A stretch of 64,000 bases of DNA from Methylocaldum marinum (GTDB lineage Bacteria > Pseudomonadota > Gammaproteobacteria > Methylococcales > Methylococcaceae): the NCBI RefSeq assembly GCF_003584645.1, contig NZ_AP017928.1, forward strand, positions 150,981 to 214,980, in the 5' to 3' direction. The notes under the pieces were generated by a model. That model did no database searches. It saw only the letters and a program-made list of their open reading frames with translations, and was not told the origin of the DNA. Numbering within the stretch: the stretch's first letter is position 1; every line of letters begins with the position of its first letter. Both the position numbers and the translations under genes were made by a program. Of the stretch, positions 18,371 to 26,223 are shown in pieces.

Positions 18371-18478
18371 TTCCTGGACGAGATCCTGAGCCGTTTCCCG
18401 GCAATCGACCATGCGCACCAAGCGATTGAGCAACTCGTTGCGATAGAGAAGGTAAACGGCGGACAGATCGAGACTCAT

Positions 18479-18926
18479 TCGATGGAACGGCTGGCGGGAG
18501 AAAATAGGCGATTGGCATAAAGCAAAAAACGCGCCTACTGCAGCAAAAATACAAGAAATCAAATAGATCGGCTGCACTGTTCAGCCTCGCGGGCAAGGCT
18601 TGTACACGATCGCTACGGCAAATCACACAGTCGAATTCGTCTTGCACCATTCTCTCCATTTCGGCCTGTCGCACGGGCAGCCTCTTTGTCCGGGGATATC
18701 CCATCGAGCGGCATGCGCAAGCAGCCGGATTTCGGTCGCGGCGACAAGCCGCGTGAGCCCAGGCCGGGCGTGTACCGCCGGCCTGGGCGGCCCGTAAATA
18801 CACAGGAGGGTATTTACGGGCCTGATTTATAACCATGCTCCCGATTGGCCGGTGCGCACAGCGTCCCTACTTTCCGTGCCGCTCGGAAGCATGGCTTGGG
18901 CCGCGCGCTGAGCCTGTGGGGGGGAT
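18479..18926. other. Intergenic stretch between cassettes C and D
   Basis: It holds the upstream region of the disrupted sigma gene and the 3' side of the PepSY gene 18927-20177. Minus frames run through it but look like chance reading (Arg/Pro/Ala-rich, no motif). The only clear structure is the perfect inverted repeat at 18789-18822. Confidence 0.5.
18789..18822. repeat. Perfect 13-bp inverted repeat with 8-nt spacer
   Basis: GGCCCGTAAATAC at 18789-18801 pairs with GTATTTACGGGCC at 18810-18822. It lies 104 bp beyond the stop of the PepSY gene of cassette D and lacks a following T run on the minus strand, so it is not a standard terminator. It could be a protein-binding site or an mRNA 3' hairpin. 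Confidence 0.7.
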
Positions 18927-20177
18927 TCAAGCCGCTTTCACGCGTCGGGCCCGCCGTTTTTGCAGCCAACGGATGACGCCGGTGACGAAGATCACCGGGC
19001 AGGCCAGGCCGGTCAGGAACACCAGGATGCGGCCGGTCATGCCCAGCGCATGGCCGGAATGGAGCGACCACTGCCATTGCACGAACATCTGCCCGCCGTT
19101 TCCCGCAGCTGGTGACAGATCGGCCAGAACCTCGCCGCTGTACCGATCCATGACCACTTGATGCCGCCCCGTGAACAGACCAGCGACGGGTTTTTGCAAG
19201 TCGAAAACATAAGTCCCGTGCTCGGTATCTGGAATGGAGAACCAGTACAGCCGTTCTTCGGCATAAGCCCGGTGAATCCGGGCCGCCGCTTCGTCCGGGG
19301 AAATGGGAACCCGGCCCGAGCCGGGCTCTGAAAGGAAATCCTTGGGCCGGGAAACTGTCGAGAACCGTTCCACCAGCCACAGGAATTGCTCCGGCAGGTT
19401 GAAATACACACCGGAAATCAGCACGGCCAGCATCACCAAAGCCGAATAGAAACCGAACGTCTTGTGCAGGTCATGGTTGAAACGCTCGGGACTGGCTCGC
19501 GGTTTGATAGTGAGCGCCTGCCGCCACTTGCCCGTTAGCGGCCACCAGACGATTAGGCCGGTAAGCACCGAGACGATCAGAAGCACCGCCAGGATGCCTA
19601 CCAATAAACCCCCGGTCTTGCCGAGCAGCAGCGCGTAATGCAGCTTGAACATAAAACCCATGAAGCAATGCTTCAGCGGGTTTTGGGCATGGTACCAAAG
19701 CCGCGTACCCGTCACTTTCGCGGTATAGGGGTCGACGAATACGTTCAGCGTGTCGGCCTCTTCAGGTGCCGCTGCCGGCCCCTGGTAAAAGAACCAAAAG
19801 GCCAGATCGGGGCTCTGCGGATAATACACAATCGAGCGTTTGGAACCGGGGGGTACGGCAGTGTCCGCTGCCTGAACCAGTTCGCTCAGCGGACGATAGG
19901 CCGTCCGGCCTTCCGGCGATGCCGCCACCTGGTGCAGTTCGGGATTCAGCCAGGCGTCGATCTCCTGCCAGAAGGCCAGAATGCTACCGGTTAGGCCGAA
20001 CACGACCAACAGCGCACCGGCGAACAGGCCGAGGTATAGATGTACGTTCAGCCACATTCGTCGGCGAGTTTTAAGGCGAGCGAGGTGCGAGTGTTCGGAC
20101 GTGGAACGCCACGCGTCACGGAAGCCCGCCTGGATTTGCCAGACATGTTTTGTAGATCTATCCGAGACGCCTTTCAT
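18927..20177 (-). CDS. PepSY-TM inner-membrane protein (cassette D)
   Basis: 416 aa with the same plan as the cassette B protein: helix at about 43-70 (LYLGLFAGALLVVFGLTGSI), a periplasmic PepSY loop (FVDPYTAKVTGTRLW), paired helices at about 185-255 (GILAVLLIVSVLTGLIVWW; HDLHKTFGFYSALVMLAVLI), second PepSY region (VVMDRYSGEVLADL), and a last helix (GRILVFLTGLACPVIFVTG) ending RWLQKRRARR. Conserved His in LHYALLLGK, HDLHK and LHSGHALG. It follows the receptor stop by 43 bp. Likely role: inner-membrane reduction or handling of the siderophore taken up by the cassette D receptor. Confidence 0.85.
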   Translation of the reverse strand: MKGVSDRSTKHVWQIQAGFRDAWRSTSEHSHLARLKTRRRMWLNVHLYLGLFAGALLVVFGLTGSILAFWQEIDAWLNPELHQVAASPEGRTAYRPLSELVQAADTAVPPGSKRSIVYYPQSPDLAFWFFYQGPAAAPEEADTLNVFVDPYTAKVTGTRLWYHAQNPLKHCFMGFMFKLHYALLLGKTGGLLVGILAVLLIVSVLTGLIVWWPLTGKWRQALTIKPRASPERFNHDLHKTFGFYSALVMLAVLISGVYFNLPEQFLWLVERFSTVSRPKDFLSEPGSGRVPISPDEAAARIHRAYAEERLYWFSIPDTEHGTYVFDLQKPVAGLFTGRHQVVMDRYSGEVLADLSPAAGNGGQMFVQWQWSLHSGHALGMTGRILVFLTGLACPVIFVTGVIRWLQKRRARRVKAA

Positions 20178-20220
20178 CGCTCGTCACCTCCCTGATATGT
20201 CAGACAAACTTTCAAATCGA

Positions 20221-22737
20221 TCAGAACTCCAGCCGTAATGAGCCCAACACCATCAAAGGCTCTCCCACCGGTATCCTCAACCGGGTCCACGTTTGGCCGG
20301 ATTTGTAATATTCCATATCGAGAATGTTGTTCACGTTGATCTGGGCAGTCAGACGGTTTTTTCCGATATCGAAGCGATAGGCGGCCATCGCATCCCAACG
20401 TGCATACCCCGGAAGTTGGAACGATCCGGTCGTATCACCTTCTCTCTGGCTAACTAGGTAAACTCCGCTACCAATGGAGAATTGATCGGTAATCGAGTAT
20501 TTAACCCAGAAACTGGCCTGGTGTTCAGGCACATGGGGCAATCGTCGTCCTTCCAGGGCGGTACCTCCGGATAGATCGTTGCTTTTCGTCACGCGGGCAT
20601 CCGTAAAGGCGTAACTTGCAATTACGTGCAGTTGATCGGTGATTTTTCCAGAAACATCCAGTTCTATTCCCTGGCTGCGTGCTTCGCCAAGTGGCTCGTT
20701 AACGCCGGTACTCAAATTCGTGGTGAGCAAATTGTCTTTTGTGAGATGGTAATAAGCCAGTGATGCCATTATTCGATTCCATTCCGCTTTTATACCCACT
20801 TCATATTGGGTTGCAGTCTGCGGATCAAACGGTTTATTGGAGATATTCAGCCCATTACTGGAACCCAAGGACTCGACATAATTACCATAGAGAGATAACC
20901 ATGACCACGGCTGATAAAGAATTCCAACTCTCGGGCTGAATCTCTCATTTCGCGTCGCGGTCTTGTTAACCGCATCGAATGAGGTATTGGAGAATCCAGC
21001 AATTGTGGTCGCCCAGTCGTAACGGCCTCCCCCTAATATATGCAGCTTGTCAAATAGCGTTATATCGTCTTGAAAATACAGGCCAAACCACTCCTCTTCC
21101 GGAGTATAGAAAAAATCAGAGCTACTCCTTTTCAGACTCCGCAATCGACGAAAATCCACCCCTCCATAAACCGGGTTATTGATATCTATCGCACTACCAA
21201 TAGGCTGATAACGGTTTGCATAACCACCACTCTTCTGCTCATAAGAATAGTAATCACCTCCAAAAAGAACAGAATGATCCATGCCGAGTGCTTGGAAATT
21301 CCCGACCAAATCCAGGTTCACACCGCGCGAGCTCTCCGAGATATCCATAAACCAGGCGCCTTGTTGCAAGGTGCGGTTATCAGCTTCCAGTATTCTCGGA
21401 GGAATATCCTCTTGAGAGAACTCGTTGGAATTTGCATTTACACCCAACCGAAGTTTCCAGTTTTCATTAAAAGCATGGGAGGCGTTGAAATTAATTAACA
21501 ATAAATCGTTCTCGAAGTTTTCTTGAGGTTGTCCCAGGCGTCGAGAAATAGGGATGGGGGCGGGTCTTTTTCCAACAGCGGGCACACCGTAATCATCTAC
21601 TCCCCAGTCGTGTTTGTACTCAAGATTCAGATTGAATTGTGTATCCGATGTCACGTTCCAGGTGAGACTCGGAGCAACGAAAATTCGCTCCGTGCTAATA
21701 AAGTCACGGAATGAATTAGTGTTCTGGTAAGCGATATTGAATCGGTAAAGCAGCGATTTATCGTCGAGAACCGGTCCGGTAGCATCCAGCGTGGTACGGT
21801 ATAAATCATAAGAGCCGAACTGCTGTTGTACCGCGTAATAGGGGGTCTCCAGCGGTTGTTTGGTCACGAGGTTGAGTAGGCCGCCGGGTTGTATCCTTCC
21901 GTATAACATGGCTGCCGCACCTTTCAATATCTCCAGCCGTTGCAGGTTTGCCGTTTCGCTTTGCTGCCGCTGGGTTCGATAGCCGTTGCGGTAAGTATTA
22001 TTTCCAATATCAAATCCGCGCACGATGAAGGCGTCCATATAATTTCCATCAGACGCGCCAGGTATAACTCCGCTAACGTTCTTTATGGCATCTTCGACTC
22101 TGATCGCTTGCTGATCGTCCATCACCGCGCGCGGCACTACCTGAATCGACACCGGAGTCTCCATGATCGGCGTGTCGGTCTTGGTAGCCGTCGTGGCGTT
22201 GGGAACAGCGTAATCCTTGCTGTACGGGTCGTTCGGATCGTAGACCGCATCGGCGCTCACCGTGACTTTGCCGAGAGCAAACGCATCGCCCGCACCGCTG
22301 CTAGCTGGAACCGGCGAGGCTTTTCGTTCCAGCGTCACCGTGCGCCCGTCCACGAAGCGGTAATCGATGCCGCTGCCGGCGAGGAGTCGATTCAACGCCT
22401 GCTCCGGCGTCATCCGGCCCGACAACCCCTTCGAGGACAGTCCGCGCACGGTATCCGCGGTAAAGATCAATTCCACCCCGGAGGCGGCGGCGAAAGCCAT
22501 GAGCGCGCTGTTGAGCGACTGCGCAGGAATGGTGTATTCGCGGGGTGCTTCGGCGGCGAGGGCACCGGCGACGGGTGCGGACAGGGCCAGCGTCGCCGTT
22601 AACAGGGTGATGGTCAGCGTTGAGCCTGTCTTACGGTAAGGATTCTTGGGCGAGAACTCGAATTCGGCAGGTGCCATGCAGCGATTCCCGGTCGCCGCGG
22701 TGTGATTGCCGAATTGGAATTCGTGTTGTGTCGGCAT
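20221..22737 (-). CDS. TonB-dependent siderophore-type receptor with STN domain (cassette D)
   Basis: 838 aa. ATG 22737 has AGGGG about 7 nt upstream; the roughly 37-residue extension before the signal-peptide core (TLTITLLTATLALSAP) is unusual, and ATG 22677 is an alternative start. STN domain at about 67-137 (YTIPAQSLNSALMAFAAASG), plug from about 180 (TATKTDTPIMETPVSIQVV, VEDAIKNVSGV, ILKGAAAMLYGRIQPGGLLN), then the barrel to the terminal LRLEF. The plug is close to those of cassettes B and E, so these three probably arose by duplication. The coding sequence is visibly more AT-rich between about 20,800 and 21,700 than its neighbours, in barrel loop regions. Confidence 0.92.
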   Translation of the reverse strand: MPTQHEFQFGNHTAATGNRCMAPAEFEFSPKNPYRKTGSTLTITLLTATLALSAPVAGALAAEAPREYTIPAQSLNSALMAFAAASGVELIFTADTVRGLSSKGLSGRMTPEQALNRLLAGSGIDYRFVDGRTVTLERKASPVPASSGAGDAFALGKVTVSADAVYDPNDPYSKDYAVPNATTATKTDTPIMETPVSIQVVPRAVMDDQQAIRVEDAIKNVSGVIPGASDGNYMDAFIVRGFDIGNNTYRNGYRTQRQQSETANLQRLEILKGAAAMLYGRIQPGGLLNLVTKQPLETPYYAVQQQFGSYDLYRTTLDATGPVLDDKSLLYRFNIAYQNTNSFRDFISTERIFVAPSLTWNVTSDTQFNLNLEYKHDWGVDDYGVPAVGKRPAPIPISRRLGQPQENFENDLLLINFNASHAFNENWKLRLGVNANSNEFSQEDIPPRILEADNRTLQQGAWFMDISESSRGVNLDLVGNFQALGMDHSVLFGGDYYSYEQKSGGYANRYQPIGSAIDINNPVYGGVDFRRLRSLKRSSSDFFYTPEEEWFGLYFQDDITLFDKLHILGGGRYDWATTIAGFSNTSFDAVNKTATRNERFSPRVGILYQPWSWLSLYGNYVESLGSSNGLNISNKPFDPQTATQYEVGIKAEWNRIMASLAYYHLTKDNLLTTNLSTGVNEPLGEARSQGIELDVSGKITDQLHVIASYAFTDARVTKSNDLSGGTALEGRRLPHVPEHQASFWVKYSITDQFSIGSGVYLVSQREGDTTGSFQLPGYARWDAMAAYRFDIGKNRLTAQINVNNILDMEYYKSGQTWTRLRIPVGEPLMVLGSLRLEF

Positions 22738-23058
22738 GGAGTATCCCCTAGGTTGAGTTGACGAAAGTCCCTAAGGGCTAAAACGAATGGGGGCGGCGAT
22801 CGTCCACAACCGACGCCAATTTTTTGTGCGGCGATGGAAAATCAGAGCCGTGGGATGCGGCAAGCGCGACCGGTGCGGTTCATCCTTCACCGCACCCTAC
22901 GAACTGCCGATGTGTCGTTCCTCAACGCATCCTACATTCCCAGCCTGCCCCGCTCGTTGGGTTGCGCCTCGACTTGCAGGTGCGTTTCGCCGGGAACGCT
23001 CAGCTATTCCGGCCCAAATGGCAAAACCGTGGAGCGGAAAAAGGGGAGGGACGCAAGC
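22738..23058. other. Receptor upstream region, cassette D, with a hairpin-repeat copy
   Basis: No gene is visible. At about 22850-22910 there is GCGACCGGTGCGGTTCA followed by CACCGCACCCTACGAA, a diverged copy of the 88-bp tandem unit at 35923-36308. The receptor promoter should lie here. Confidence 0.5.
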
Positions 23059-24120
23059 TTAGCGGTGCAGGGCTATCCACCAGGGGCCGAGTTGGGTGGA
23101 ACGGAGAGCCAGGGCCTTGCTGACCGACACGAGAATGGCATCGGGATCATCGAGGGAAAACACGCCGGTGACCGGGAGTTTCGCGAGTTCCGGATCGGTG
23201 ATGAAGACCCGGCCGAGGCGGTAGCGGTCCACCTCGGCGAGCAGTTCGCCCAGCGGGCGGTCGCTGATCATGATGCGCCGCTGTTGCCAACCGGCGGCGA
23301 GTTTCAAATTCACGGCTTCCGGTGCTTCCAGACCATGGCCCGGCCTATACAGTATCCGCTGGCCCTGCTCGACCACTGCCGCTGCGCCGTCTCCGGCGGT
23401 CACGGACACGGCATGTTCCTGCACCGTCACGCTGATCTCGCCGGTTTCCTTGCGATAGACCTCGAACACCGTGCCGAGGGCGCGCGCCTTGAGATCGTCC
23501 GAAATCACTTCGAAGGGCCTCGCGGCATCGGCGGCGACTTCGAAGCGCGCCTGGCCGTGCAGCAGCCTGACCTGCCGCAATCTCGGCCCGTAATCCACGG
23601 TCACGGCGCTGTTGGTGTTGAGCAAGACCTGGCTGCCGTCGGCGAGGCGAATTTCCCGCTGCTCGCCGGTGCGGGTGTAATGGTCGCTCAGCCAGGCATC
23701 CGATAAATGAAATTGTTCCGGCAGAATCAGCAGTATCGCGAACAGCCATACGGCGGCCGCTGCCAGACCGGTTTGCAGCAAACGGGAGCCGTAACGGTTC
23801 CATAGCGTCTTCCTAGGGGCGGTTTTGCCGGAAAACTCCGGCGTTGCCGCGCCCAAGGGGTGTCGAGTCGCGCGTGCCGTTTGTACCGGTTTGGAAATCG
23901 ATTCGGCGCGGTGCATTTGAGCGGCTTGCGCTACCTGACGCATATCGCCGTAGAGTTTTTCCACAGCGGCGTAAGCCTCGCCATGAGCCGGGCTTCGTGC
24001 CAGCCAGGCGGCGAATTGCCCGTGCTGGTCCGCGCCGGCTTCCTCGGAATGAAGCAGCACGAACCATTCGATGGCTTGCTCGGTGAGGTCTGGTGATGAA
24101 TCCCGGGAGCTTGGAGACAT
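23059..24120 (-). CDS. FecR-type anti-sigma regulator (cassette D)
   Basis: 353 aa. DUF4880 at about 12-58 (AIEWFVLLHSEEAGADQHGQ, AAWLARSPAHGEAYAAVEKL), transmembrane helix at about 115-133 (LLQTGLAAAAVWLFAILLIL), FecR domain at about 150-245 (IRLADGSQVLLNTNSAVTVD, VRLLHGQARFEVAADAARPF, ARALGTVFEV), and a C-terminal DUF4974-like part ending in WWIALHR. Transcribed with the sigma gene, but 327 bp of repetitive DNA separate the two, unlike the short gaps in cassettes B and E. Confidence 0.9.
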   Translation of the reverse strand: MSPSSRDSSPDLTEQAIEWFVLLHSEEAGADQHGQFAAWLARSPAHGEAYAAVEKLYGDMRQVAQAAQMHRAESISKPVQTARATRHPLGAATPEFSGKTAPRKTLWNRYGSRLLQTGLAAAAVWLFAILLILPEQFHLSDAWLSDHYTRTGEQREIRLADGSQVLLNTNSAVTVDYGPRLRQVRLLHGQARFEVAADAARPFEVISDDLKARALGTVFEVYRKETGEISVTVQEHAVSVTAGDGAAAVVEQGQRILYRPGHGLEAPEAVNLKLAAGWQQRRIMISDRPLGELLAEVDRYRLGRVFITDPELAKLPVTGVFSLDDPDAILVSVSKALALRSTQLGPWWIALHR

Positions 24121-24244
24121 GCCCTAAAATTTGAGTATGTGCTTTGTGATTATATGACGATCAGTCGGCGATTCTGACTCGAGTTGGCTCATACGAAGCC
24201 TGTTGGTCGGGATTCCGCGGTGTAAGTGGCGGGAGATTTTTTCA

Positions 24245-24448
24245 ATGCACCGTCGTTCACCCTGAGTTTTTCGACAGCTCTGTCCTGAGCTAAGAGCTTA
24301 TCCCAATAGGCTTAAGAAACCGTTCGACAAGCCTGTCCTGAGCTCAGTCGAAGGGCTCTGGGCGAACGACCTATTGGGATAGGCTCTAAATCGAAGGACT
24401 CAGGACAGTCCTGTCGAAGGGTTTCTCGAACCAACTGGGATAAGCTCT
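24245..24448. repeat. Nested inverted and 24-bp-family repeats between sigma and fecR genes of cassette D
   Basis: AGAGCTTATCCCAATAGG (24293-24310) is the inverse of CCTATTGGGATAGGCTCT (24370-24387) with one mismatch, and a third arm AACTGGGATAAGCTCT ends at 24448. Between the arms lie units of the CTCAGGACAGG family in both orientations. The third arm runs up to the stop codon of the sigma gene. This looks like a folded, MITE-like composite inserted between two cotranscribed genes. Confidence 0.75.
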
Positions 24449-24954
24449 CAGTCCGGATCGACCCGTTGCGTGCAGTGCAGCAAGGCTTTCGCCAAATGCC
24501 GGCCGACCATGCTCTTGGAAATGTTCAGCCTGGCGGCGATCTGAGAATAGCTTAATCCTTCGATGCTATGGAGCAGAAAGACCGATCGGCACGGCTCCGG
24601 CAGTTCGTCCAGCGCCTGCCGCAATTGGTCGAACCGCTGCTTGGCCATGGCGGTCTGTTCGGGACCCGGGTGAGGGCATGGGACGCAATCGGCAACGCTG
24701 TCTTCTTCCACTTCGGCATGAAAACGCCTTCTGAAAGAGGTTTTGCGCTGATGGTCGATGGCTAGATTCTCGGCGATGCGAAATGCCAGAGCACGAGGGT
24801 TGTCCGGAGGATTTTGCAGGGCGAACTTATGCAGCCGCAGAAAGGTTTCCTGAGCCAGGTCGGCGGCCGTTTCGCGGCAATTCAGCCGTAGGGTGAGAAA
24901 CCTGAGCAGTTCTTGAAGCAGGGCATCGGGCCAAGACAAGGCGTTGGATTGCAT
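24448..24954 (-). CDS. ECF sigma factor, FecI type (cassette D)
   Basis: 168 aa. Region 2: ETAADLAQETFLRLHKFA and AFRIAENLAIDHQRKTSF. Region 4: LDELPEPCRSVFLLHSIEGL and YSQIAARLNISKSMVGRHL. It should drive the receptor at 20221-22737. Its stop codon overlaps the end of a repeat arm, so the last codons (CTQRVDPD) may have been altered by repeat insertion. Confidence 0.9.
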   Translation of the reverse strand: MQSNALSWPDALLQELLRFLTLRLNCRETAADLAQETFLRLHKFALQNPPDNPRALAFRIAENLAIDHQRKTSFRRRFHAEVEEDSVADCVPCPHPGPEQTAMAKQRFDQLRQALDELPEPCRSVFLLHSIEGLSYSQIAARLNISKSMVGRHLAKALLHCTQRVDPD

Positions 24955-25762
24955 GGGGCTTGTGTATATGGCGTCGAGAAAAGAACCTGGAATGGTTAAG
25001 GAAATCTTGATTCAGAGCCGTTCCAGGCCGTTGGCCGGGCCGTGACGTCGGCAAAGGATTGCCGACTCGTGGGTACCAGTTCCGCGGCGGCGTCGCGTTC
25101 CCTCGACCAAGCTCAGGACAGGCCCTTCGACCAGATCCGCCCGCCTCGCACGCCCAACGGCGCTTTCTAGGATAATTTCGGAAGGCAACGCTCTTGCCCT
25201 TCAAGTCTGCAGGGCAACGCCCATGCCATTTGGGCGACTCTTTTAATTCAATGACTTAATGTGGTGTTGCGGGCGCGGATACGGCATATGACGCATTCGA
25301 CTACGTGCTGTCGCGCATCTATGCAAAAGGGGCGACAGCGGTTTGCACGGATGCGCCCGACGGCAGTAGCTGGAATCGCTTCTACGGCAAATCTCTTTCG
25401 CGAAGTGCGAGCTCCCCAAAACGCTCCTATCCCGAGCTAACGGAGAGTACGAGGTTTGCCGCCCCGATCGGAACTGAGTGTATTCCCGCATAAGTGGGTG
25501 ACAGCCCTCAATTCACACCTTCACGCTGGGGCGGCAAAGCCTTGAAAGCCCTGTCCTGCAAGGCTTTTAAAGATTGGCATCAAACTTGTTTATATAATTG
25601 ACGCATAACCTCAACTTTGCAATGTTGGCGGATGTTAGCGCGATTGCCGGAATTCCCCGGGCTTCGCTCTCCCATCCGCCGTTTTTTTGTAGGGCTTGGG
25701 TTCGAGTTCGTATCGACGGTCTGCGAACCAAAGCAATTCCAAAAACAACCGAAGGAGAAAAT
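24955..25762. other. Intergenic stretch upstream of the cytochrome c gene
   Basis: It holds a REP palindrome at 25047-25066 (GTCGGCAAaggaTTGCCGAC), one 24-bp-family unit near 25100-25125, and a perfect 9-bp stem AAAGCCTTG (25536-25544) / CAAGGCTTT (25559-25567) with a short T tail. A TATAAT box at 25593-25598 is the best -10 candidate for the cytochrome gene, without a clear -35. No coding region is supported. Confidence 0.5.
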
Positions 25763-26170
25763 ATGCGAAACAAGGTTTGGCAATCTGGTGTCAAGTTGCT
25801 GACTGCGGCCGCTGCGCTTGGGCTTGCCGCTTCGTTCTGTTCGACCGCTCAGGCCGAGGCGCCTTACAAGGTCGAAGGCAACGCGGTCGACCAGGCGACG
25901 TTCAAAGGGTGGAAACTGTACAAGCGGCAGCGCTGCGAAACCTGCCATGGACCGACGGCGGAAGGCGGCGCGGCATTTCCGAACCTTCTGACCGGCTTGA
26001 AGAACATGAGCGAGGAAGATTTCAAGGCGACCGTGCTCAACGGGCGCAACAATATGCCGGCCTTCAACGGAAACAAGGCGGTGGTCGACGGAATCGACGG
26101 TTTGTATGCCTATTTGAAAGGCCGTTCGGACGGGGCCATCCCGGCGGGCGAACTCAAGGAATTGCCCTAG
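25763..26170 (+). CDS. Class I c-type cytochrome, periplasmic, single haem
   Basis: 135 aa from ATG 25763, which has GAAGGAGA 4-5 nt upstream. A Sec signal peptide (about 1-32, ending AQAEA) precedes one haem motif CETCH at about residue 53 (KRQRCETCHGPTAEGG). The likely axial Met is in GRNNMPAF at about 97, and the C-terminal helix is IDGLYAYLKGRS. The fold is a small monohaem electron carrier, similar to cytochromes cL/c555 used with periplasmic dehydrogenases, though the partner is not in this window. It converges on the sialidase-fold gene. Confidence 0.88.
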   Translation: MRNKVWQSGVKLLTAAAALGLAASFCSTAQAEAPYKVEGNAVDQATFKGWKLYKRQRCETCHGPTAEGGAAFPNLLTGLKNMSEEDFKATVLNGRNNMPAFNGNKAVVDGIDGLYAYLKGRSDGAIPAGELKELP

Positions 26171-26192
26171 ACCGATCTAGACCCACGGCGGG

Positions 26193-26218
26193 TTCGTCGG
26201 CAAAGGATTGCCGACGAA
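26193..26218. terminator. Single REP hairpin between convergent genes
   Basis: TTCGTCGGCAA aggA TTGCCGACGAA: an 11-bp perfect stem with a 4-nt loop, in the 53-bp gap between the cytochrome stop (26170) and the sialidase-fold stop (26224). The unit belongs to the REP family of this window; a bidirectional 3'-end role is likely from position. It lacks a T run. Confidence 0.6.
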
Positions 26219-26223
26219 TGGAG

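Larger units (their letters stand above)
17339..18478 (-). pseudogene. ECF sigma factor gene disrupted by an IS200/IS605-type element (cassette C)
   Basis: The N-terminal 37 codons (18478-18368, MSLDLSAVYLLYRNELLNRL to ETAQDLVQES) and the C-terminal 134 codons (17746-17339, YLVLARTAEEQE through SCREVAKTLGISESAVEKH) are separated by the element at 17747-18370. Removing that segment restores QDLVQESYLVLART in frame and an otherwise unbroken 171-codon gene, the normal size of its paralogues (168-174 aa). The insertion falls inside conserved region 2.1/2.2, so neither half should work as a sigma factor. The clean reconstruction implies a recent event. Confidence 0.93.

Noticed and set aside
18330..18836. 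Minus-strand frame of 168 codons across the IS200 right end
   Set aside because: Runs through the IS end and the sigma-gene start in the wrong frame; composition is typical of chance reading. The true 37-codon sigma fragment is in another frame.
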